This document shows positions 9,062-15,833 of a stretch of DNA of 24,234 nt, one piece after another. Location: NCBI GenBank assembly GCA_049792815.1, contig JBARBG010000097.1:1-24234 (forward strand), in the 5' to 3' direction. The position numbers and the translations under genes were made by a program. The stretch comes from DAIDKA01 sp049792815 (GTDB lineage: Bacteria; Pseudomonadota; Gammaproteobacteria; Steroidobacterales; Steroidobacteraceae). The notes below the pieces were generated by a model. That model made no database searches, was not told where the DNA came from, and saw only the letters and a list, made by a program, of their open reading frames with translations. Position 1 is the stretch's first letter, and each line of letters opens with the position of its first letter.

Positions 9062-9691
9062 TCACTGCAGTACGAATGTGACCTTCAGGGGCACACAGCC
9101 CCCGATGGGCCTGCCATCCGACGTTTCTGGTTTCATGCGTACGTGAATGCCCCACTTGATCGCGGCCTCATCGAGGCGCGAGGAGCCTGAGCTTTTCTGC
9201 AAGGTCGGGGTACCGGCCACGCTGCCATCGGCCGCCGCACATAATTTGATGATGGCGCTGCCCTGCTCCTCCATGCGAACCGACGTGGGCGGGTAGTAGT
9301 CGGCCGTGGGCGGGGAATGCTTGAGGTCCAGGGTCGCGGGGACGATCACGGCCTGGTGGACCGGCGCCGGCGGCGGCTCGACATGCTTGGTGGTCACGTT
9401 GGTGATGGCGGTGGAAGTCGACTCGACCGGCACGTTGATCACCACGTCCGGCGGCGGTACCTCGACCGGGGGCTTCTCCATCTTGGGCGGCGGCGGCGGC
9501 GGCGGCAGATCGCGCTGCTTCACGTCCTGGGCAATCGTCGTTTCCAGGGGCGGCTCGGCGGCATGGATGATGCGGGTGGCCAGACCTGACTCGAACAGGT
9601 AGATCATGGCAATGTGGAGGACAACGATAGCGGCGAAAAATATCGCGCGCTGTGAAAAGAACGCCGTGTCGTGTCTTGCGTAGGCAGCCAT
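9062..9691 (-). CDS. tonB: TonB energy transducer
   Basis: A 209-residue TonB that links the ExbB/ExbD motor to outer-membrane TonB-dependent receptors. It has one N-terminal signal anchor (about residues 16-33, IFFAAIVVLHIAMIYLFE) with a membrane histidine at H26, as in the family. A periplasmic proline-rich spacer (DLPPPPPPPKMEKPP and VEVPPP, near 61-82) follows, then a C-terminal TonB domain beginning YYPPTSVRMEEQGSAIIKL and ending PLKVTFVLQ. Two cysteines, in IKLCAAADG and IGGCVPL, could form a disulfide. It is the first gene of a run of seven on the minus strand. Its ribosome site (ACGAG) is weak. Confidence 0.93.
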   Translation of the reverse strand: MAAYARHDTAFFSQRAIFFAAIVVLHIAMIYLFESGLATRIIHAAEPPLETTIAQDVKQRDLPPPPPPPKMEKPPVEVPPPDVVINVPVESTSTAITNVTTKHVEPPPAPVHQAVIVPATLDLKHSPPTADYYPPTSVRMEEQGSAIIKLCAAADGSVAGTPTLQKSSGSSRLDEAAIKWGIHVRMKPETSDGRPIGGCVPLKVTFVLQ

Positions 9692-9791
9692 ACTCGTTAT
9701 CGTAATGTCTTAACCGATCCAACAGACGGGCAAGCATCGAAACGTAAACACGTTTTGCGCCGCACGCAAGCCCATCCCGGACCAAATTTTC

Positions 9792-9823
9792 GAACCAGCA
9801 GTGCGTGCACTGCCGGCCGGTTC
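9792..9823 (-). repeat. Hairpin in the tonB 5' untranslated region
   Basis: The core is an inverted repeat with 7-bp arms and a two-base spacer (GCAGTGC gt GCACTGC, 9798-9813). It is enclosed by GAACC (9792-9796) and GGTTC (9819-9823). A second hairpin, GGCCTG/CAGGCC, lies at 9838-9855. If transcription starts near 9927, both fall in a leader of about 235 bases, which could therefore be structured. No function is recognised. Confidence 0.4.
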
Positions 9824-9905
9824 TGTTCTGGTGCACAGGCCTGGTTGATCAGGCCTTGGGCACAGGTCCGAAACGTAGTCCCCTCAGGTTGTCGAACTCC
9901 TAAAC

Positions 9906-9929
9906 TTATCAACGACCGGTCGCTGATAA
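9906..9929. promoter_or_regulatory. 24-bp near-palindromic candidate operator at the tonB operon start site
   Basis: The arms TTATCAACGACC (9906-9917) and GGTCGCTGATAA (9918-9929) are complementary at 11 of 12 positions with no spacer. The element begins at the expected transcription start of the promoter at 9934-9962 and extends downstream, a typical repressor position. It does not resemble a Fur box. It could instead form a hairpin in the ilvD 3' region, but no T-run follows it. Confidence 0.5.
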
Positions 9930-9933
9930 CTCA

Positions 9934-9962
9934 ACTGTAACTGTCGCAACGCGCACTGACAA
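9934..9962 (-). promoter_or_regulatory. Candidate sigma70 promoter of the tonB operon
   Basis: On the minus strand, TTGTCA (9962-9957) and TACAGT (9939-9934) are separated by 17 bases, both close to consensus. The start site would be near 9927, about 235 bases before the tonB ATG and just after the ilvD stop at 9987. It is the best hexamer pair in this 295-base gap. Confidence 0.5.
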
Positions 9963-9986
9963 CTACATCTACAGCATTCGTGCCGG

Positions 9987-11702
9987 TCAGCGCCGTTCCG
10001 GTTCAGTCCAGGTCACGGCACCGTCTGACGCGCTACCGACCAGGCGAGCATATTTTGCGAGCACCCCGCTCGCCGCATACGGTTTGCGCGGGACCCAGGC
10101 GGCACGCCTGCGCCGCAACTCGGCCGCCGACAATTGCACGTCAATGGCTTGTTTCACAGCGTCAATCGTTATGAGATCGCCGGTGCGCAGCAGCCCGATG
10201 GGTCCGCCCACCGCCGCCTCGGGCGCGATATGTCCAACGACAAATCCATGACTGCCACCTGAGAAACGGCCGTCGGTTATGAGGGCCACGCTGCCACCCA
10301 AGCCGCGCCCCATGATGGCACCGGTGGGGCTGAGCATCTCACGCATGCCCGGTCCGCCCTTGGGCCCCTCGTAGCGGATGACGACGACATCGCCCGCCCG
10401 CACGATGCCACCCAGGATCGCGGCCGTGGCCCGCTCCTCGCCGTCGAAGACCCGCGCGCGCCCCTGAAATGCCAGGCCTTCCTTGCCGGTGATCTTTGCC
10501 ACAGCCCCTTCTGGGGCGACGTTCCCCTTTAAAACAACCAGATGGCTGTTCTTTTTGATGGGATGGGACAGTGGACGGACCACCTCCTGACCCGCCGGAT
10601 AAGGACCTGTGCTGGCCAGATTCTGCGCCAGGGTCCGCCCGGTCACGGTCAGACAGTCTCCATGCAGCAGCTGCGCATCCAGCAGCATCTGCATCAGCGG
10701 CTGGATCCCGCCGATCGCGACCAGCTCCGACATCAGGAAGCGGCCGCTGGGTCGCACATCGGCCAGCACGGGCACGCGTCGGCCGATGCGGCTGAAATCT
10801 TCCAGCCGCAGCTTGACCCGGGCTTCATGGGCGATGGCCAGCAGATGTAGCACCGCGTTGGTGGAACCGCCCAGGGCAATGCTGACGGTGATGGCGTTTT
10901 CAAAAGCCTTGCGGTTGAGGATATCGCGCGGCCGTATACCCGCTTCGATGAGTCGTACCACGGCCGCACCGGCGCGCTCGGAATCCCGGAGTTTGGCCTC
11001 ACTCACCGCCTCCTGGGCCGAGCTGCCCGGCAGCGACAGACCCAGGGCCTCGATGGCCGACGCCATGGTGTTGGCCGTATACATGCCGCCACAGCTGCCA
11101 GGACCCGGGATGGCGGTGCGCTCCACCTCCAGCAATTGAAGGTCGGTAATTTTGCCAGCCGCATGGGCACCCACCGCCTCGAACACCGACACGATATCGC
11201 GGCGCTGCACACCCGGACGGATGGTGCCGCCATAGACGAACGCGGAGGGTCGGTTCATGCGCGCCATCGCCATGGCGCAGCCCGGCATGTTCTTGTCGCA
11301 GCCGCCGACAGCGACAAAGCCGTCGAAGCCTTCAGCCCCGACCACGGTTTCGATGGAATCGGCGATGACCTCGCGCGACACCAGTGAGTAGCGCATGCCC
11401 GGCGAGCCCATCGAAATGCCATCCGACACCGTGATGGTGTTGAACAGCACGCTCTTGCCGCCCGCGGCATCCACGCCGGCGGCCGCCGCCCGGGCGAGTT
11501 CGGCGATGTGCATGTTGCAGGGCGTGAGATTGGCCCAGGTGGAGGCGATGCCGACCTGCGGCTTCTTGAAATCCGCATCCCCGAAGCCCACGGCGCGCAG
11601 CATGGCGCGCGACGGTGCCTGCTTGGCGCCGTCGACGACCAGACGCGAATAACGCCGCGGGTCATGCGCCGCGGAGGGCTTGCCCTTGGATTTTGTGGCC
11701 AT
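9987..11702 (-). CDS. ilvD: Dihydroxy-acid dehydratase
   Basis: A 571-residue Fe-S dehydratase that converts dihydroxy-isovalerate and dihydroxy-methylvalerate to the keto acids of the valine/leucine and isoleucine pathways. Iron-sulfur ligand candidates are C62 (NLTPCNMH), C135 (VGGCDKNMPGC) and C204 (GPGSCGGMYTANTM). The C-terminal part has MLSPTGAIMGRGLG, LITDGRFSGGSHGFVVGHIAPEAA and GGPIGLL, all family hallmarks. I chose ATG 11702, directly behind AAGGAG. A TTG at 11717 would also be in frame but overlaps the upstream stop. The gene starts seven bases after the aminopeptidase stop and is divergent from ilvC-leuACDB, with which it shares the pathway. Confidence 0.95.
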   Translation of the reverse strand: MATKSKGKPSAAHDPRRYSRLVVDGAKQAPSRAMLRAVGFGDADFKKPQVGIASTWANLTPCNMHIAELARAAAAGVDAAGGKSVLFNTITVSDGISMGSPGMRYSLVSREVIADSIETVVGAEGFDGFVAVGGCDKNMPGCAMAMARMNRPSAFVYGGTIRPGVQRRDIVSVFEAVGAHAAGKITDLQLLEVERTAIPGPGSCGGMYTANTMASAIEALGLSLPGSSAQEAVSEAKLRDSERAGAAVVRLIEAGIRPRDILNRKAFENAITVSIALGGSTNAVLHLLAIAHEARVKLRLEDFSRIGRRVPVLADVRPSGRFLMSELVAIGGIQPLMQMLLDAQLLHGDCLTVTGRTLAQNLASTGPYPAGQEVVRPLSHPIKKNSHLVVLKGNVAPEGAVAKITGKEGLAFQGRARVFDGEERATAAILGGIVRAGDVVVIRYEGPKGGPGMREMLSPTGAIMGRGLGGSVALITDGRFSGGSHGFVVGHIAPEAAVGGPIGLLRTGDLITIDAVKQAIDVQLSAAELRRRRAAWVPRKPYAASGVLAKYARLVGSASDGAVTWTEPERR

Positions 11703-11709
11703 GGTCTCC

Positions 11710-13107
11710 TTATCCAAAACGTTGGCGAATCAGGCGGTACAGCGCCCGCACGCACTGGGCCTCGGCACCCACCGGGCGGCCGGGCCGTTCCTTGGGATTC
11801 CAGGCATACAGATCCACGTGCAGCCAGGCGCTGGTACTTGTTACAAAACGCTTCAGGAACAGCGCCGCAATGATGGAGCCGGCGAAAGCGCCGGCTGCAA
11901 CATTGCCGATGTCGGCGATGCGGCTGCTGAATTCGTCATCGTAGCCCGCCCACAGCGGCATGGGCCACAGCGGATCGCAGGTTGCCTCACCGGCGGCATG
12001 GGCGCTGGCCAGCAGTGCCTCATCAGGGCTGTAGGCCGCCGGCAGCTCCGGTCCGAGCGCCGTTCGGGCAGCGCCAGTCAGGGTAGCCAGATCGATCAGC
12101 AGATCCGGGGCTTCCGCGTCGGCCTCGGCCAGTGCATCGGCCAGGATCAGGCGCCCCTCGGCGTCGGTATTGCCGATCTCGACGGTCAGTCCCTTGCGCG
12201 AGCGCAGGACATCACCGGGACGGTAGGACTGTGCATCGACACTGTTCTCCACGCACGGCAGCAACACCCGCAGCTGAATCGGCGCATTCTGGCTCATGAG
12301 CATGCTGCCCAGGGCCAGCGCGCAGGCCGCACCTCCCATGTCCTTTTTCATCAGCAGCATTGCCGCTCCGGGCTTGAGGTCCAGGCCGCCGCTGTCAAAA
12401 CACACGCCCTTGCCCACCAGCGTCACCCGCGGTGCGCCCGCCGCACCCCAGCGCAGGTCGAGCAGGCACGGTTCGCGGGCGCTGCCGGCACCCACGGCGC
12501 GGATCAGGGGAAAACCCTGCGCATCCAGTTCCGCGCCCGACAGTACCCGGCAGCGGGCGCCGAATCGCGCGGCCAGATCGAAGCCGGCCTGCGCGAGCTC
12601 CGTGGGCCCCAGATCATTGGCGGGCGTGTTGATCAGGTCGCGGGCCAGTGTCGCCGCCTCCGCAGCGGCGCATACGTAGGCAAAGTCGGTGCCCGGCGGG
12701 GCCACCAGGGCGGCTCGCGGCGCCTGGCCCGCGCTGCGATAGCGCGTGATGCGGTAGCTGCCGATCAGCCACCCCAGGGCGAACTGCGTGGCCGCTTCAG
12801 GCCGCAATTCGGTGGCCAGGCGATAGCGTTCGCCGGGCAGGCGGTCACTGAGCCCCGCCGCATGCCACAGATTGAGGTCATCGACGGCGCGCAGCGGCCC
12901 CAAGCCCAGCACGGCGCCTGCGACCTGGCCGCCTTCCCCGGGAAGGACCAGTACACGCTGACGCTCGGCCTGGAAATTATTGGCGTGCAGCCAATTCACG
13001 ACGCTCGCCGGCTGTTGCGCCAGCCACGGGACCAGCGCCGCCTCAGTGAGCAGCCACAAGGGGCGCGCCGCGCCGCCCTCCTGTGTCAATAACAGTTCTG
13101 TGCTCAT
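11710..13107 (-). CDS. M17 family leucyl aminopeptidase
   Basis: A 465-residue cytosolic zinc/manganese aminopeptidase of the leucyl aminopeptidase family, which releases N-terminal residues from peptides. The catalytic domain shows all key blocks: VGKGVCFDSGGLDLKPG (metal-binding Lys and Asp), MLLMKKDMGGAA (second Asp), the signature NTDAEGRLILADAL (metal-binding Asp/Glu and active-site Arg), and LIDLATLTGAARTALG. The N-terminal domain is short and divergent, as in the PepB-like and shorter LAP branches. ATG 13107 follows a GGGAG site; 21 more codons are open upstream but look non-coding. It is close-coupled to ilvD. A peptidase that frees leucine beside branched-chain amino acid genes is suggestive but not proof of a shared role. 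Confidence 0.9.
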   Translation of the reverse strand: MSTELLLTQEGGAARPLWLLTEAALVPWLAQQPASVVNWLHANNFQAERQRVLVLPGEGGQVAGAVLGLGPLRAVDDLNLWHAAGLSDRLPGERYRLATELRPEAATQFALGWLIGSYRITRYRSAGQAPRAALVAPPGTDFAYVCAAAEAATLARDLINTPANDLGPTELAQAGFDLAARFGARCRVLSGAELDAQGFPLIRAVGAGSAREPCLLDLRWGAAGAPRVTLVGKGVCFDSGGLDLKPGAAMLLMKKDMGGAACALALGSMLMSQNAPIQLRVLLPCVENSVDAQSYRPGDVLRSRKGLTVEIGNTDAEGRLILADALAEADAEAPDLLIDLATLTGAARTALGPELPAAYSPDEALLASAHAAGEATCDPLWPMPLWAGYDDEFSSRIADIGNVAAGAFAGSIIAALFLKRFVTSTSAWLHVDLYAWNPKERPGRPVGAEAQCVRALYRLIRQRFG

Positions 13108-13131
13108 GCACCACTCCCGATGCCGAATCGA

Positions 13132-13160
13132 TTGACAATTTTGCACGAATTTGCTGACAT
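13132..13160 (+). promoter_or_regulatory. Candidate promoter of the ilvC-leuACDB operon
   Basis: A perfect -35 hexamer TTGACA (13132-13137) and a weaker TGACAT (13155-13160) are spaced by 17 bases. The start site would be near 13167, about 27 bases ahead of the leader peptide ATG. The -10 is poor, so strength is uncertain. Confidence 0.5.
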
Positions 13161-13193
13161 TCGAGGTCAACGTTTCATTGCCCGTTGTCGCCG

Positions 13194-13295
13194 ATGATCA
13201 CAACCGCCGAACTGCCCGTGCTGCTTGCTGTGCGGCTAGCAGCACGCCTGCTTCCGGTAGGAAGCGGCCGGTGCGGGTCATTCGCGAGCGTTTGA
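13194..13295 (+). CDS. Leader peptide of the ilvC-leu operon (attenuation peptide)
   Basis: A 33-codon reading frame from ATG 13194 to TGA 13293-13295, shorter than the usual ORF cut-off. The product begins MITTAELPVLLAVRLAARLL and contains six leucines, four valines and one isoleucine, mostly within residues 2-22. This is the composition expected of an ilv/leu control peptide such as IlvL or LeuL. Several rare-type codons (CTA, CTT) fall among the leucines. Its 3' part (GGC CGG TGC GGG TC, 13266-13279) is also the 5' arm of an antiterminator. No clear Shine-Dalgarno is visible, which weakens the start choice. Position between the promoter and the attenuator supports it. Confidence 0.7.
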   Translation: MITTAELPVLLAVRLAARLLPVGSGRCGSFASV

Positions 13296-13342
13296 GTAAC
13301 TAAGGAACAGCGCATCACGAACACCAGGACCCCGCACCGGCC
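13266..13342 (+). promoter_or_regulatory. Antiterminator pairing of the ilvC-leu attenuator
   Basis: GGCCGGTGCGGGTC (13266-13279) is the reverse complement of 13328-13342 apart from one bulged C, giving about 14 pairs. This pairing uses the 5' arm of the terminator and so excludes it. Two further hairpins lie within the leader frame: GTGCTGCT/AGCAGCAC (13218-13225 with 13238-13245) and GCTTCC/GGAAGC (13250-13255 with 13260-13265). They could act as pause or competing structures. Confidence 0.65.
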
Positions 13343-13369
13343 CCTCACAGGGCGGGTGCGGGGTTTTTT
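13330..13369 (+). terminator. Rho-independent attenuator terminator before ilvC
   Basis: A perfect 9-bp stem CCCCGCACC/GGTGCGGGG (13330-13338 with 13355-13363) is followed directly by six T residues (13364-13369). Four more inner pairs (13340-13343 with 13350-13353) lie beyond a G/G mismatch, with loop CTCACA. It ends 16 bases before the ilvC ATG, so it must act as an attenuator rather than as the end of an upstream plus-strand gene. Confidence 0.88.
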
Positions 13370-13385
13370 ATTGAGGGGAGCACTT

Positions 13386-14381
13386 ATGAAGTTGTATTCG
13401 CAGAAGGACGTGAACAAGAAGGCGCTGCGCGGCGCGCGCATTGCGGTACTTGGCTATGGCAGCCAGGGCCGTGCCCATGCCCTGAATCTCAAGGACAGTG
13501 GCTTCGATGTCGTGGCCGGCGTGCGCAAGGGCGGCGCCAGCTGGAAGAAGGCCAAGAAGGACGGCCTGGAAGTCGCCGCGCCCGCCAAGGCGGTCGCCGG
13601 CGCTGATCTCATCGCCATGCTGGTGCCCGATCTAGCCCAGGAAGCCCTGTATGGCGAAGTGATCGGCGCCATCGGGAAGGGCGCCACGCTGCTCTTTGCG
13701 CACGGCTTCAATATCCATTTCAAGCTCATCAAGCCGCGCCGCGACCTGGACGTCGTGCTGATCGCCCCGAAGGGTCCGGGTGATCTCGTGCGCCGCCAGT
13801 ACCAGCAGGGCCGCGGCGTGCCGTGCCTGATCGCGGTGGCGCAGGACGCCAGCGGCACTGCCCATGCGCGCGCCCTCGCCTACGCCCATGGCATCGGCGG
13901 CACGCGCGGCGGCGTGCTCGATACGACCTTCGCGGAGGAGACCGAGACCGATCTGTTCGGCGAACAGGCCGTGCTGTGTGGTGGCGCCACGGAGCTCGTG
14001 GTCAAGGGCTTCGAGACGCTGGTGGAAGCCGGCTATCAGCCCGAGGTGGCCTACTACGAGTGTCTGCACGAACTGAAGCTCATCGTCGACCTGCTGCATG
14101 AGGGTGGCATCACCAAGATGCACCAGTTCATCTCCGACACGGCCAAATACGGGGACCTGACGCGCGGTCCGCGCGTGGTCAACGAAAAGACCAAGAACGA
14201 AATGCGCAAAATCCTCAAGGAAATCCAGACCGGCAAGTTCGCCCGGCAGTGGATCGATGAGAACAAGTCCGGACAGAAGGAGTATCGCAGAATGCTGCGT
14301 GAGGACATGGACCGGCAAATCGAGACGGTCGGTGCCACCCTGCGCGCCAAGATGCCCTGGCTCAACGACCGGCGCGCCTGA
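13386..14381 (+). CDS. ilvC: Ketol-acid reductoisomerase, class I
   Basis: A 331-residue short (class I) enzyme that isomerises and reduces acetolactate and acetohydroxybutyrate with NADPH and magnesium. The Rossmann motif is VLGYGSQGRAHALNL (near 23-37), and the cofactor-specificity loop is GVRKGGASWKKA (near 46-57), whose Arg/Lys/Ser content favours NADPH. IAPKGPGDLVRRQY, the metal/substrate residues in DLFGEQAVLCGG (Asp and Glu) and YYECLHELKLIVDL, and ISDTAKYGD follow. ATG 13386 has a GAGGGGAG ribosome site just downstream of the attenuator. It is the first structural gene of the plus-strand operon, followed by leuA after 19 bases. Confidence 0.96.
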   Translation: MKLYSQKDVNKKALRGARIAVLGYGSQGRAHALNLKDSGFDVVAGVRKGGASWKKAKKDGLEVAAPAKAVAGADLIAMLVPDLAQEALYGEVIGAIGKGATLLFAHGFNIHFKLIKPRRDLDVVLIAPKGPGDLVRRQYQQGRGVPCLIAVAQDASGTAHARALAYAHGIGGTRGGVLDTTFAEETETDLFGEQAVLCGGATELVVKGFETLVEAGYQPEVAYYECLHELKLIVDLLHEGGITKMHQFISDTAKYGDLTRGPRVVNEKTKNEMRKILKEIQTGKFARQWIDENKSGQKEYRRMLREDMDRQIETVGATLRAKMPWLNDRRA

Positions 14382-14400
14382 AGGCCCGGCGCCAAAGCCC

Positions 14401-15828
14401 ATGCCCACCGCTCCCGAACGCGTCATTATTTTCGATACCACGCTGCGCGACGGTGAGCAGGCTCCCGGCTGCGGCATGACGCAGCCTGAAAAACTGCGTA
14501 TCGCCCGGGCACTTGCGCAGCTGGGCGTGGATGTGATCGAGGCGGGGTTCCCGGCCGCATCCCGCGGCGACTGGGAAAGCGTCAACGCCGTGGCCCGCGA
14601 GGTCGAAGGTCCGGTGATCTGCGCCCTGGCGCGCTGCATCCGCACCGACATCGAACTGGCAGCCGGCGCCGTGCAGCCGGCGGCCCAGCGCCGGCTGCAT
14701 GTGTATCTGGGCACCAGCGCCATCTTCCGTGAACAGAAACTGCGCATGACGCCGGCGCAGGTCATCAGCACCGCGGTGACCGGCGTGGCCACGGCGCGCG
14801 AACTGTGCAGCCAGGTGGAGTTCTCTCCCGAGGATGCCTCGCGCACCGAGCTCGAGTTCCTGGCCGAGGTGATCGAAAGGGTGATCGCGGCCGGTGCGAC
14901 CACCATCAACATCCCCGACACCATGGGCTACACGGTGCCGGATGAGTTCTCCGAGCTGTTCCGCTATCTGCGCACCAATGTGCGCGGCATTGACAAGGTC
15001 ACCCTCTCGGTGCACTGCCATGATGACCTGGGGATGGCCGTGGCCAACAGCCTCACGGCGGTGGTCGCCGGTGCGCGCCAGATCGAGTGCACCATCAACG
15101 GCATCGGTGAACGCGCCGGCAACTGCTCGCTCGAAGAGGTGGTCATGGCGCTGCGCACGCGCACCGCCTTCTTCAATCTCACCACCCAGGTACGCCCGGA
15201 GCGGCTGTATCCCGTGTCACGCCTGGTCTCCAACATCACCGGGGTGCTGATCCCGCGCAACAAGGCCGAGGTGGGTGAGGCCCTCAGCCGCCACAGTGAC
15301 CGTGAAGCCCTGCGCGGCCGGCTGCAGGCGCTGGGCTTTGAGCTCGGGGATGCCGAGTTCACCCGTATCTTCGAGGAGTTCAGAGCCCTCGCCGAGCGCA
15401 AGCGGGAACTGTTCGATGGCGACATCGAGGCCCTGGTGCTGCGCGTCGAGGCCAGCGACAGCGGCCCGTGGGCCCTGACACAGCTGCGGATCACTTCCAG
15501 CAGCGGTCCGGAGGGCGCGCAGGCTACGCTCAATCTGCGCCATCGCGACGGCCGCAGCATCGAGCAGACGGCGCGCGGGGACGGTCCGGTGGATGCCGCC
15601 TTCCTGGCCCTGGAAGCGGCGACCGGCGTGCAGGTCAGCCTGCGCAAGTTCGAAGTCCGTGCCTTGAGCGAGGGCCAGGATGCCCAGGGGGAAGCCGTGG
15701 TCTATGTGGAATACCGCAACCATAGCTATCGTGGCGCCAGCGCCAGCACCGATATCGTCGAGGCGGGTACCCGCGCCTTTCTCGAAGTCATCAACCGCAT
15801 CGAGCTGAGCCAGGCGCCCAGCGAGTGA
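14401..15828 (+). CDS. leuA: 2-isopropylmalate synthase with an internal deletion
   Basis: A 475-residue LeuA that would condense acetyl-CoA with 2-ketoisovalerate, the first committed step to leucine. The TIM barrel is complete: FDTTLRDGEQAPG, DVIEAGFPAAS, the metal-binding VHCHDDLGMAVANS and INGIGERAGNCSLEEVVMAL. A C-terminal leucine-binding regulatory domain follows (LTQLRITSSS to DIVEAGTRAFLEVINRI). The reading goes straight from NKAEVGE (to E293) to ALSRHSDREAL (from A294), matching the LGKHSGRHAF block. About 36-40 residues, normally carrying NAFAHESGIHQDG and the TYEIM motif, are absent. These contribute catalytic and substrate contacts in studied enzymes, so activity is doubtful unless compensated. 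The start follows a weak ribosome site. The leuC start is coupled to its stop. Confidence 0.9.
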   Translation: MPTAPERVIIFDTTLRDGEQAPGCGMTQPEKLRIARALAQLGVDVIEAGFPAASRGDWESVNAVAREVEGPVICALARCIRTDIELAAGAVQPAAQRRLHVYLGTSAIFREQKLRMTPAQVISTAVTGVATARELCSQVEFSPEDASRTELEFLAEVIERVIAAGATTINIPDTMGYTVPDEFSELFRYLRTNVRGIDKVTLSVHCHDDLGMAVANSLTAVVAGARQIECTINGIGERAGNCSLEEVVMALRTRTAFFNLTTQVRPERLYPVSRLVSNITGVLIPRNKAEVGEALSRHSDREALRGRLQALGFELGDAEFTRIFEEFRALAERKRELFDGDIEALVLRVEASDSGPWALTQLRITSSSGPEGAQATLNLRHRDGRSIEQTARGDGPVDAAFLALEAATGVQVSLRKFEVRALSEGQDAQGEAVVYVEYRNHSYRGASASTDIVEAGTRAFLEVINRIELSQAPSE

Positions 15829-15833
15829 CAAAT

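Noticed and set aside
9906..9929. The palindrome upstream of tonB as a Fur box
   Set aside because: It lacks the GATAAT/ATTATC hexamer pattern; only isolated GATAA letters match.
11680..13092. A 470-codon plus-strand frame opposite the aminopeptidase gene
   Set aside because: The minus strand encodes a full M17 aminopeptidase with NTDAEGRL; the plus frame shows no family motif and ends within the same bounds.
13330..13369. The hairpin before ilvC as a terminator of an upstream operon
   Set aside because: The upstream neighbour is on the minus strand, so no plus-strand gene other than the leader peptide ends here. It fits an attenuator.
13632..14924. A 430-codon minus-strand frame opposite ilvC and leuA
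   Set aside because: It spans two conserved genes and their junction in antisense, and is low-complexity Ala/Gly/Arg without motifs.
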